64,000 nt of DNA from Paraburkholderia aspalathi (GTDB taxonomy: Bacteria > Pseudomonadota > Gammaproteobacteria > Burkholderiales > Burkholderiaceae), in NCBI RefSeq assembly GCF_900116445.1, contig NZ_FPBH01000018.1:1-64000 (forward strand). Reading direction: 5' to 3'. Positions 55,301 to 62,930 of this stretch are shown one piece after another (position 1 is the first letter of the stretch; the number at the start of each line of letters is the position of its first letter). A program made the position numbers and the translations under genes. The notes under the pieces are model-generated. The model saw nothing but the letters and a program-made list of their open reading frames with translations, was not told where the DNA came from and searched no databases.

Positions 55301-56070
55301 GCCGGCATCCATGCGCTCCGGTCCGCGTTCTGCAAGGGTGTCGGCGTCGTCGGCTGCATCGGCACTTGTCTTGGTGCCTGGCGCGGTGGCGTCGCGGCGG
55401 ACGTGCGCAGCACCGGCTCCGCCTGCGTGGGCTGACTACGCGGCTTCACTGCGCCGGCACGCCAGTTCGCCCCAGCGCCACGCGCCGCTGCGTCCCTGGC
55501 CGCGGCGGCACCAGCCGCACCGGCAGCCGTCGCCGCGCTGCGGCCGTTCGCCGGTGGCCGCCAGACGGTCGGGCGCGCATAACGTCCATTGCTTTTGGGC
55601 GCCATCGTATTGGTCGACGTCGACATGTGCGACGGCAAACCGTCATCCACGCTGCGATGGCGGCGCGCTTCCTCGTCGCGCTTGGCGAGGCCGCGTGACA
55701 GGCCGAGGCCGAATGCACCGTCGGCCCATACGGCGACGTCGCGCCAGCGGAAGTCGATCAGCCAGGGCAGGCTGATCAGGAGCAGGGCAAGCGCCGCGAG
55801 CGGCGTGCCGATATGGCCGAGCAGATGACCGAAGCCCGCCGCCAGCGCGTGGCCGAAGCCATTCGCGCCGGCCACGCCGATCAGCGACGCCTCCAGCGTG
55901 CAGCTTGCCACCAGGACGCAGACGAAGCCGAGCCAAAGGCGGATCGTGCCGGGGCCGCGCAAGCCTGCGCCGCCCGGCAGCACCGACTTCACGAGGCGCC
56001 AGAAAAGAGGAATGAACCAGACGGCCGACCCGCCGAACCAGCCGAAAACTACCGTGTGCATACTAGACAT
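52315..56070 (-). CDS. ftsK: DNA translocase FtsK-like protein
   Basis: A protein of about 1251 residues. The N-terminus has at least three membrane helices (residues about 8-110). A linker of about 650 residues is rich in Ala, Pro, Thr and Ser. The C-terminal 450 residues are the motor: EPALGVRGSQIVGLMKDLSR, Walker A AGTTGSGKS, Walker B LIVVVIDELADLMM, LILATQRPSVDVITG, then a gamma winged helix (ISSVQRQLRIGYNRAARLVE) that reads the KOPS sequence. It would move chromosome ends at the septum. The neighbours are not lolA/trxB, the usual ftsK context, so it may be the second FtsK of this group. ATG at 56070 is chosen over an upstream TTG; no good ribosome binding site is present. Confidence 0.9.
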   Translation of the reverse strand: MSSMHTVVFGWFGGSAVWFIPLFWRLVKSVLPGGAGLRGPGTIRLWLGFVCVLVASCTLEASLIGVAGANGFGHALAAGFGHLLGHIGTPLAALALLLISLPWLIDFRWRDVAVWADGAFGLGLSRGLAKRDEEARRHRSVDDGLPSHMSTSTNTMAPKSNGRYARPTVWRPPANGRSAATAAGAAGAAAARDAAARGAGANWRAGAVKPRSQPTQAEPVLRTSAATPPRQAPRQVPMQPTTPTPLQNADRSAWMPAEPVAPAGWLRESTTAPRAPASAAGSTAGSGSAATPARDGASQVGRRSAGEQRPAGSSGAGSGAAGAAGFAGAVAAQAAAAQAAPTTATARMVSGSAAGSAMNASAGESRPSTMPGSAANAGSSGSRSTTAQQPFSPAPRADTNAAPTQATRSPASFSTPAPSYTRPMATAQKVTPPASVQETLRSIAENAARWTDIAGVSLARSSSAENAVVTTTPDAPTGAEPTVEAGQSDVASSSHANDDVEIAAVPDVNAPLQEVVEAALDHHTATQSPVETPRIEAASEAPLEEDTEPVVQWPIEPPVIQAPLVAAHTPATQHEALVPTPTPFQIFAAQLEASDAQTDVSPLVEDEPTQAHTATPAPIAEAVIDKPLAPWETRIDAVAPVDVEKTDTPALSDVSDALETVGVADDLNSSAASDASAIVATVEPQSAVSHTSNVVRFPSFAAHAAPATSATIVDESSTERTDPAESAELAEPTEPTIQRTPLRGHTPANGFEFHAPAASMVELPTLDLLARADTDVEPVSEEKLIETGLLIEQRLQEFKVPVTVVGHSAGPVITRFEVEPALGVRGSQIVGLMKDLSRGLGLTSIRVVETIPGKTCMGLELPNAKRQTIRLSEILEASVYQNSHSQLTLAMGKDITGHPVVADLAKAPHMLVAGTTGSGKSVAINAMICSLLYKATPEEVRLIMIDPKMLELSVYEGIPHLLAPVVTDMKLAANALNWCVGEMEKRYRLMSAVGVRNLAGFNQKIRDTEAKGKKLGNPFSLTPDAPEPLAPLPLIVVVIDELADLMMVAGKKIEELIARLAQKARAAGIHLILATQRPSVDVITGLIKANIPTRVAFQVSSKIDSRTILDQMGAESLLGQGDMLFLPPGTGYPQRVHGAFVADEEVHRIVEYLKQFGEPQYEEGILDGPATEGASPDLFGDTPDAEADPLYDEAVAFVVRTRRASISSVQRQLRIGYNRAARLVEQMETAGLVSAMGINGSREVLAPGPAE

Positions 56071-56323
56071 CAACGAATGACGGACGCGCAAGAACGCAAT
56101 CCGTCGAGTTTAACCGGCGAAGCCCGATGCTTCGAAGGCAGACGCAAGTATGCTTGCGTCAAATGGGAAAGCAGGCCGGCGTGCGGCCCGCCGTCGGTGA
56201 AAAACAACGGCTGCTACGGCAACGTGTGCGCGCCATGCGGACCGTGACGACCGCAACCGCAAATCCGCTTGCCGGTCCGCCCGGCGGTCCACCGGCCGAA
56301 CCGCTCAATGGTAAGCGTACCGA

Positions 56324-56863
56324 TCACTTGGCGCTGCGGTCGAACGTGAGCGTGTCGCCGTTATCGAGCACCAGTTGCATCTGCTGCGGCGCGCGCATCT
56401 GCACGCCGGTACGGTCGATGTGGTTCAGCGCGTCGAGATACGGAGCTTCGATCTGCCCGCCCGGCGTCGCGCATGCCATGCGCGTGCCGCCTAGGGTGCC
56501 GAAGCTGAGCTTGCCGTCTTTCAGCGCATACGAGCCCATGTAACGATTGCAGCCGGAAAAGCCGCTGGCGTGGCGCTGGCCTTTGTCGGTAGAGAGCACG
56601 AGCGTGATCGGCGCGCCCTGATCCGCGGTCGGAATCGCGCGGGCCGTGCCGTCGGCCTGTTTCCAGCCGCTGAGCACCCAACTGGTGTCGTCGAGCAACT
56701 GGGTGGCGGCCGGGTTGAACGGATCGGGCGGTGCCGCTTCCGAGTCGGGATGCTTCGGCATGGCGCACGCGCTGCATAGCGCGGCGACGCTCAACGCGGC
56801 GATGGCCGTGCGCGCAAAAGGGATGAAGCGCGCAACACCTCGCGCGGAGGAGCTTTGGAGCAT
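56324..56863 (-). CDS. META domain lipoprotein
   Basis: The protein has 179 residues. A signal peptide ends in the lipobox LCSAC. The META/HslJ domain starts at about 55 (DDTSWVLSGW) and holds the conserved FSGCNRYMGSYALKDGKLSF, GTRMACATPGG (the two Cys) and LDNGDTLTF. HslJ-type proteins are linked to heat or novobiocin resistance. GAGGAACG supports the ATG at 56863. Outer-membrane location is likely. Confidence 0.9.
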   Translation of the reverse strand: MLQSSSARGVARFIPFARTAIAALSVAALCSACAMPKHPDSEAAPPDPFNPAATQLLDDTSWVLSGWKQADGTARAIPTADQGAPITLVLSTDKGQRHASGFSGCNRYMGSYALKDGKLSFGTLGGTRMACATPGGQIEAPYLDALNHIDRTGVQMRAPQQMQLVLDNGDTLTFDRSAK

Positions 56864-57046
56864 GACGTCGTTCCTCTTCAAACTGGCGAAGGCGTAAGGG
56901 TAACGCACTCGGCACGCCGCACGCGAGCGCGGCGTCGACGCAGCGGGTGCGGTGCGGGTTACGGCGCGGGGTGCGCATCGGGGGACGCATGTTAACATCG
57001 TGTTCTACTCAATCCCACCCTCATCCGACTTTTATCTGGAGACCCC

Positions 57047-58261
57047 ATGCAGATCGGCCAACGGATCGGCACGCCCCTTTCTGAATCCGCCACGCGCGTC
57101 ATGCTGCTCGGCGCCGGCGAGCTCGGCAAGGAAGTGATCATCGCGCTGCAACGGCTGGGCGTCGAAGTGATCGCCGTCGACCGTTATCCGAATGCGCCGG
57201 GTCATCAAGTCGCGCATCGCTCGCACGTGATCGACATGACCGACCGCGCCGCCTTGCGCGCGCTGGTCGAACAGGAGCGTCCGCACCTGATCGTCCCCGA
57301 GATCGAAGCCATCGCGACCGACGCACTCGCCGCCATCGAAACCGACGGCCTCGCCGAGGTAATCCCGACCGCGCGCGCCACCCAGCTCACGATGAACCGC
57401 GAAGGCATCCGCCGTCTGGCCGCTGAAGAGCTCGGTCTGCCGACCTCGCCGTACGCGTTCGCCGATTCGCTTGAGGAACTGCGCGCGGGCATCGCCAAAG
57501 TCGGCTATCCGTGCGTCGTGAAGCCGGTGATGTCGTCGTCGGGCAAGGGGCAGTCGGTGCTGAAGAGCGATGCGGATGTCGAAACCGCCTGGCAATATGC
57601 AATGGCGGGTGGCCGCGTAAATCACGGCCGGGTGATCGTCGAAGGTTTTATCGACTTCGAATACGAAATCACGCAACTCACCGTGCGCGCGATCGATCCG
57701 GCGAGCGGCGAAGTCAGCACGTATTTCTGCGACCCGATCGGCCACGTGCAGGTGGCGGGCGACTACGTCGAATCGTGGCAGCCGCAGCCGATGAGCCCGC
57801 TCGCGCTGGAGCGTTCGCGCGAAGTGGCGCACAAAGTCACTGCGGCATTGGGCGGCAGAGGCCTGTTCGGCGTGGAACTTTTCGTGCGTGGCGATGACGT
57901 ATGGTTCTCGGAAGTGAGTCCGCGTCCACACGATACCGGTCTGGTCACGCTGTGCTCGCAACGCTTCTCGGAGTTCGAACTGCACGCGCGCGCGATTCTC
58001 GGTTTGCCGGTGGATACGTCGCTGCGGGCGCCGGGCGCGTCTGCGGTGATTTACGGCGGACTGGACGAAACGGCGATCGCGTTCGAAGGTGTCGCGGCGG
58101 CGTTGGCCGTGCCGAATGCGGATCTGCGGCTCTTCGGCAAGCCGGAGAGCTTCGTCAAGCGCCGTATGGGCGTGGCGCTGGCCACTGGCGAGACGACCGA
58201 CGAAGCACGCTCGCGCGCGAAGCAGGCCGCGGCGGCGGTGCGGCCGGTTTCCACGAAGTAA
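57047..58261 (+). CDS. purT: Formate-dependent GAR transformylase
   Basis: An ATP-grasp enzyme of purine synthesis, 404 residues: formate + GAR + ATP gives formyl-GAR. VMLLGAGELGKEV, EIEAIATDAL, ARATQLTMNREGIRRL, VKPVMSSSGKGQSVL (the ATP loop) and EVSPRPHDTGLVTL are the family marks. Length equals E. coli PurT (392) plus a short tail. GGAG precedes the ATG. It is probably monocistronic. Confidence 0.96.
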   Translation: MQIGQRIGTPLSESATRVMLLGAGELGKEVIIALQRLGVEVIAVDRYPNAPGHQVAHRSHVIDMTDRAALRALVEQERPHLIVPEIEAIATDALAAIETDGLAEVIPTARATQLTMNREGIRRLAAEELGLPTSPYAFADSLEELRAGIAKVGYPCVVKPVMSSSGKGQSVLKSDADVETAWQYAMAGGRVNHGRVIVEGFIDFEYEITQLTVRAIDPASGEVSTYFCDPIGHVQVAGDYVESWQPQPMSPLALERSREVAHKVTAALGGRGLFGVELFVRGDDVWFSEVSPRPHDTGLVTLCSQRFSEFELHARAILGLPVDTSLRAPGASAVIYGGLDETAIAFEGVAAALAVPNADLRLFGKPESFVKRRMGVALATGETTDEARSRAKQAAAAVRPVSTK

Positions 58262-58280
58262 GGCGCGTTAAAGCGCTGCC

Positions 58281-58304
58281 TTGCGGCGTTGCGGCGTTGC
58301 GGCG
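58281..58304. repeat. Three perfect 8-bp tandem units
   Basis: TTGCGGCG occurs three times in a row, 20 bases after the purT stop. Confidence 0.5.
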
Positions 58305-58398
58305 TGTCGATGTGCCGTGAAGTGAAGTACCCGCGCGCCGCGCAAACGCGCCGCGCGCGAAACCCGACTCATTGAAGTTCGTTGAAGTAGAGGTACGT

Positions 58399-58611
58399 AT
58401 GCCCCTGGAAACCCGCAAGAACGTGCGGTCTGGAAGGTTCGGCCGTCTCGGCGCACTGGGTGTGATACTCGCGCTGTGTGCAGGGATGACAGGGTGCGGC
58501 CTCGCCGCTGCGCCGTGCCGGGTGGCGTCGGCTGGACTGAAGATCGTGCCGCTGGTCGGGCACGTTGCCGCCGCGCCGACCGACGCTTGCGCCGACGTGA
58601 TCGATCCATAA
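58399..58611 (+). CDS. Small DUF6726-like lipoprotein
   Basis: The protein has 70 residues. A hydrophobic stretch GALGVILALCAGMTGC ends in a lipobox-like MTGC; the mature part is only about 40 residues with two further Cys. I take it as DUF6726-like by resemblance. GAGG lies 6 bases before the ATG at 58399. It is followed at 116 bases by another exported protein gene, perhaps one transcript. Confidence 0.7.
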   Translation: MPLETRKNVRSGRFGRLGALGVILALCAGMTGCGLAAAPCRVASAGLKIVPLVGHVAAAPTDACADVIDP

Positions 58612-58726
58612 GCAATCCACGATCGGTTCGCGAAGGGCTCATGAGCGTTCGTTCCGGGCGCGCAACACAGCCGCAGCGCAAGGCGTGCCGTCCGTGCTTG
58701 ATGTGCAACAACAATCGAGGCTTCGA

Positions 58727-59095
58727 ATGAAGAAATGGCTTGTTGCAGTCACCGCGGCAGCGGGTCTTGCGGCGCTGTACGGCAATGCATGGGCCGCGCC
58801 ATTGAACCTCGCCGACATTCAGGCGAGGAATCGCCAGACGCACAAATACACCTGCGCGACCGGCAAGATTCTGCAGGTGACCTACTGGAACACGGCGAAC
58901 GGCCAGAGCTTCGCGCTCGTGCCCGTCAAGGGCCAGCAACTGCTGTTCGTCAATACGATCTCCGCTTCCGGCGCGAAGTATCAGGCCGGCAGCTACACCT
59001 GGTGGACCAAGGGCCCGCGCGCCGACCTGTACGACGCGACGGATGGCGAAAACGCCCCGCCGATGCTGTCCGACTGCGTCACCATCAATCGCTGA
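58727..59095 (+). CDS. MliC-like lysozyme inhibitor domain protein
   Basis: The protein has 122 residues. A Sec signal peptide ends at AWA (about residue 23). The mature part has the MliC/PliC-like beta-barrel pattern: YTCATGKILQVTYWN, GQSFALVPVKGQQLLFV, GAKYQAGSYTWWTKGPRADL and a closing SDC, the two Cys probably forming a disulfide. Family members inhibit C-type lysozyme. The start is the ATG at 58727 with GAGG upstream. Confidence 0.85.
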   Translation: MKKWLVAVTAAAGLAALYGNAWAAPLNLADIQARNRQTHKYTCATGKILQVTYWNTANGQSFALVPVKGQQLLFVNTISASGAKYQAGSYTWWTKGPRADLYDATDGENAPPMLSDCVTINR

Positions 59096-59378
59096 GCATG
59101 ATGCGGCGTCTTTCTTCAGACACGCCGCCTGCCGCGCCTTACGTTTGTACCTGCCTTGCGGCGCTGCCCGCCTGCGCACATCCTTTCCGTTCGAGTAGTA
59201 AGCTGTCCGGCATGGCATCCGCTGTGCCCGCTGTCATTGCTGTCGGCTGTGTCGTCTCTGTCGCCGTTATGTCAGGCTGCGCTTGGCTCGCGCGGCTGTC
59301 GTCGTCTTCGATCGTCCGATATTGGACTTCAACGGGCGGGCTCATGGCCCGCGTCCGTTTCATCAAGCGAGACCCTCC

Positions 59379-61031
59379 ATGAAAGCATCGGACCTGTTCG
59401 TCAAATCGCTGGAAGCCGAAGGTGTCGAGTACGTGTTCGGCATCCCCGGTGAAGAAAATCTCGATCTGCTCGAATCGCTGCGCCGCTCGAAAATTCGTCT
59501 GATTCTTACGCGTCACGAGCAGGCGGCCGGTTTCATGGCCGCCACATATGGACGCCTCACCGGACGCACCGGTGTGTGTCTGGCCACCCTCGGACCGGGC
59601 GCGACCAACTTCGTGACCGCTGCCGCATACGCGCAGTTAGGCGGCATGCCAATGCTGATGGTGACCGGGCAAAAGCCGATCAAATCCAGCAAGCAGGGGC
59701 ATTTTCAGATCGTCGACGTGGTGCGGATGATGGAGCCGCTCACCAAGTACACGCGGCAGATCGTGTCGATCGCCAACATTCCGGCCGCGGTGCGCGAAGC
59801 GGTCCGTCAGGCAGAAGAAGAGCGGCCGGGCGCCACACACCTTGAATTGCCTGAAGACGTCGCGCACGAAGAAGGCGACGGCCATCCGATTCCGAAGAGC
59901 TTCAGCCGCCGCCCCGTTGCCGAAGAAAAGGCCGTGGCGCGCGCGGTCGAAGCGATCACGAAGGCGAAACATCCCTTGCTGATGATCGGCGCGGGCGGCA
60001 ACCGCAAGACCACCACCAAGATGTTGCGTGAATTCGTCGACCAGATCGGCATTCCGTTCTTTACGACGCAGATGGGCAAGGGTGTAATCGACGAATCGCA
60101 CCCGATGTGGCTAGGCAACGCCACCTTGTCCGACGGTGACTTCGTGCACCGTGCGATCGACCACGCGGATTGCATCATCAATGTCGGCCACGACGTGATC
60201 GAGAAGCCGCCGTTTTTCATGCGCAGCGGCGACGCCGGCGAGAAGACGGTGATTCACGTCAATTTTCTCGGCGCGGAAGTCGACACGGTGTATTTCCCGC
60301 AGATCGAGGTGGTCGGCGATATCGCCAACGCGGTGTGGCAGCTCAAGGAAAGCCTCAAGGAGCGTCAGGAACACTGGGATTTCACGCGTTTCAAGGAGAT
60401 CAAGCAGCACTTCGAGGAGCATCTGGTCAAAGGCCAGCACGACGACCGTTTCCCGATGTACCCGGTGCGGATCGTCAACGACGTCTACGAGACCACGCCG
60501 GTGGACGGCATCGTGTGTCTGGACAACGGCATGTACAAGATCTGGTTCGCGCGCTACTACCGCGCACACGAACCGAATTCGCTGCTGCTCGATAACGCGT
60601 TGGCGTCGATGGGCGCCGGCCTGCCGTCGGCGATCGCGACCAAGATCGTGCATCCGGACCGCAAGGTCATGGCGGTGTGCGGCGATGGTGGCTTCATGAT
60701 GAATTCGCAGGAACTGGAAACGGCGGTGCGTCTGAAGCTCGATCTGGTGGTCCTGATTTTGCGCGACGACGCGTTCGGCATGATCCGCTGGAAGCAGGAA
60801 AACATGAACTTCCCGGACTACGGCATGACGCTGCGCAACCCGGATTTCGTCGCGTATGCAGAGAGTTACGGCGCGAAGGGGCATCGCATTGAATCGGCCG
60901 CGGAATTCGCGCCGCTGCTGCGCGAATGTTTTACGACGCCGGGCGTGCATGTGATCGATCTGCCGATCGACTACTCGGACAACGAACGTGTGCTGAATCG
61001 CGAGATCAAGCGGCTAAGCGCCCAACTATGA
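59379..61031 (+). CDS. Acetolactate synthase-like TPP enzyme, large subunit
   Basis: The protein has 550 residues. TPP-enzyme features: the cofactor-activating Glu E47 in RHEQAAGFMA, GRLTGRTGVCLATLGPGATN, and the TPP/Mg motif beginning GDGGFMMNSQELETA. The QMGKGVIDESHP and GHDVIEKPPFFM segments are of the catabolic/AlsS-like branch. No small regulatory subunit gene is present, unlike biosynthetic ilvBN. It is followed 85 bases later by an aldehyde dehydrogenase gene in the same direction, so its true reaction may involve an aldehyde product rather than acetolactate. Confidence 0.88.
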   Translation: MKASDLFVKSLEAEGVEYVFGIPGEENLDLLESLRRSKIRLILTRHEQAAGFMAATYGRLTGRTGVCLATLGPGATNFVTAAAYAQLGGMPMLMVTGQKPIKSSKQGHFQIVDVVRMMEPLTKYTRQIVSIANIPAAVREAVRQAEEERPGATHLELPEDVAHEEGDGHPIPKSFSRRPVAEEKAVARAVEAITKAKHPLLMIGAGGNRKTTTKMLREFVDQIGIPFFTTQMGKGVIDESHPMWLGNATLSDGDFVHRAIDHADCIINVGHDVIEKPPFFMRSGDAGEKTVIHVNFLGAEVDTVYFPQIEVVGDIANAVWQLKESLKERQEHWDFTRFKEIKQHFEEHLVKGQHDDRFPMYPVRIVNDVYETTPVDGIVCLDNGMYKIWFARYYRAHEPNSLLLDNALASMGAGLPSAIATKIVHPDRKVMAVCGDGGFMMNSQELETAVRLKLDLVVLILRDDAFGMIRWKQENMNFPDYGMTLRNPDFVAYAESYGAKGHRIESAAEFAPLLRECFTTPGVHVIDLPIDYSDNERVLNREIKRLSAQL

Positions 61032-61116
61032 ATGGTGCGGCCATGCTCGGCAACGGGGCCTGGCCCTTGGCCGGCTCTATGGCTGATGTCAGGCATTGGA
61101 TCAAGGAGAACGCGTC

Positions 61117-62553
61117 ATGTTGAACAAAACTTACCCGTACTACCTCGCCAACGTTGCGGTGGCCGCCAACACGGACCTCGAAGTCACGGATAAATTCAGC
61201 GGCGAAGTGGCGACCCGTGTGGCGATGGCGGACGCGGCGGCGATCGACAAAGCGATCGGCTATGCCGTCGACGCGATGCCGGCAATGCGCGCGTTCCCGC
61301 CATTCAAGCGCCAGGCCGTGCTCGAACATTGCGTGAAGCGGTTTCGCGAGCGTTACGACGAATTGGCGCTTGCGCTGTGTATCGAAGCCGGCAAGCCGAT
61401 CAACGACTCGAAAGGCGAGGTCACGCGTCTGATCGACACGTTCAAGGTGGCGGCCGAAGAGTCGGTGCGCATCGACGGCGAGATCATCAATCTGGAGATT
61501 TCGCCGCGGGCGAAGGGCTATCACGGCTATGTGAAGCGTGTGCCGATCGGTCCGTGCTCGTTTATCTCGCCGTTCAATTTTCCGCTGAACCTGACCGCGC
61601 ACAAGGTCGCGCCGGCGATCGCCGCAGGCGTGCCGTTCGTGTTGAAACCGGCGAGCCGCACGCCGGTCGGCGCGCTGATCATGGGCGAGATTCTGGCTGA
61701 AACCGACCTGCCGAAAGGTGCATTCTCGATTCTTCCCGCGCATCGCGACGGCGCCGATCTGTTCACCACCGATGAGCGTTTCAAGCTGCTGTCCTTCACC
61801 GGCTCGCCCGCGGTGGGCTGGGAACTGAAGAAAAAGGCCGGCAAGAAGAAGGTGATTCTGGAGCTGGGCGGCAACGCGGCGGCGATCGTCGACGGCGATC
61901 AGGGCGGCAAGCTCGACTACGTGGTCGACCGGCTGGCGTTCGGCGCGTTCTATCAGTCCGGGCAGAGTTGCATCGGCGTGCAGCGGATTCTGGTGCACGC
62001 GAAGATCTACGACGCCCTGCGCGAGAAGCTGATCGCGAAGACGAAGTCGCTGATCATGGGCGATCCGAAGGACGAAAAGACCTTTGTCGGGCCGATGATC
62101 TCCGAATCGGAGTCCAACCGTCTCGCCGGCTGGATGGAAAGCGCGGTGCAGGCGGGCGCGAAAATCGTCGCCGGCGGCAAGGTGGATGGCGCGATGTTCG
62201 AGGCCACGCTGCTCGAAGGCGTGAAGCGCGACACCGACCTCTATCGCAAGGAAGCCTTCGGCCCGGTGGCGATTCTGGAGCGTTTCGACGATTTCGACGC
62301 GGCGCTCGCTACTGTCAACGACAGCGACTTCGGCCTGCAAGCCGGCGTGTTCACTGATTCGCTCGCCCATGCGCATCGCGCGTGGGATCTGCTCGACGTG
62401 GGCGGCGTGGTGATCAACGACGTGCCGTCGTTCCGGGTCGACAACATGCCGTATGGCGGCGTGAAAGATTCAGGGCTCGGGCGCGAAGGCGTGCGCTACG
62501 CGATCGAGGATATGACCGAGATGCGCCTGATGGTGATGCGCGAGACGTGGTGA
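61117..62553 (+). CDS. NAD(P)-dependent aldehyde dehydrogenase
   Basis: An ALDH-superfamily enzyme of 478 residues. FISPFNFPLNLTAHKVAPAI, KPASRTPV, LSFTGSPAVGWELK (cofactor), ILELGGNAA with the general-base Glu, and YQSGQSCIGVQR with the catalytic Cys are all present. EAFGPVAILERFDDF is the usual late motif. It resembles the GapN/glyceraldehyde-type and lactaldehyde-type dehydrogenases; the substrate is not clear. AAGGAG precedes the ATG. It is paired with the TPP enzyme upstream. Confidence 0.92.
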   Translation: MLNKTYPYYLANVAVAANTDLEVTDKFSGEVATRVAMADAAAIDKAIGYAVDAMPAMRAFPPFKRQAVLEHCVKRFRERYDELALALCIEAGKPINDSKGEVTRLIDTFKVAAEESVRIDGEIINLEISPRAKGYHGYVKRVPIGPCSFISPFNFPLNLTAHKVAPAIAAGVPFVLKPASRTPVGALIMGEILAETDLPKGAFSILPAHRDGADLFTTDERFKLLSFTGSPAVGWELKKKAGKKKVILELGGNAAAIVDGDQGGKLDYVVDRLAFGAFYQSGQSCIGVQRILVHAKIYDALREKLIAKTKSLIMGDPKDEKTFVGPMISESESNRLAGWMESAVQAGAKIVAGGKVDGAMFEATLLEGVKRDTDLYRKEAFGPVAILERFDDFDAALATVNDSDFGLQAGVFTDSLAHAHRAWDLLDVGGVVINDVPSFRVDNMPYGGVKDSGLGREGVRYAIEDMTEMRLMVMRETW

Positions 62554-62755
62554 CGGGGTGGTGCGGCGGGTCGGGTTGAGCCGGACTGTCATGCATCTGT
62601 CGCATGCGCGCACTACGCTGCCTGCGAAGCGTTCCGACCCTCGCAGGTCGCTTTCGGGGCCGGCACGGGCGGTCCGGCGAGCGGCTCGCCGCCCGGCTTT
62701 CGCCGTCGTAAGCAGAAAGCCGGCAGATGCGCCATGAGTGTTTTTGCTGAAGTGC

Positions 62756-62761
62756 TACAAT
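62756..62761 (+). promoter_or_regulatory. -10 element of rhlE
   Basis: TACAAT is placed so that the leader would be about 160 nt. The -35 region is poor. Confidence 0.4.
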
Positions 62762-62771
62762 ACCGGCCTTT

Positions 62772-62811
62772 CCGGCGGGTGTTTCCGCCGGCCGGAGCCG
62801 GCCGCATTTTT
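62772..62811 (+). promoter_or_regulatory. Attenuator-like double hairpin in rhlE leader
   Basis: CCGGCGG/CCGCCGG (62772-62778 with 62785-62791) partly overlaps a second palindrome CGGCCGG-AG-CCGGCCG (62789-62804), which is followed by CATTTTT. The two stems share bases, so they are mutually exclusive. The second is terminator-like and lies inside the leader. Confidence 0.45.
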
Positions 62812-62930
62812 CCCGTAATACTGACGGGTCCCGTGCGGAACGCCGTGGCTCCGCCTTCATCCTGATGCCCTCTGCGGTTCCGACCGCTGCCGCGCGCACC
62901 GCGCCAAGCGCATTTTTAGCGAAAGCCACC

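Larger units (their letters stand above)
62554..62930. other. Intergenic region and long rhlE leader
   Basis: The left part has GC-rich stems (GGCGA-GCGGC-TCGCC at 62676-62690, followed by GCCCGGCTTT), possibly terminating the ALDH transcript. The right part is the rhlE leader, with a -10 and attenuator-like hairpins described separately. No gene was seen. Confidence 0.5.

Noticed and set aside
59283..59378. N-terminal extension of the acetolactate synthase-like gene
   Set aside because: The extra 32 codons have no homology pattern; the ATG at 59379 matches the family's N-terminus.
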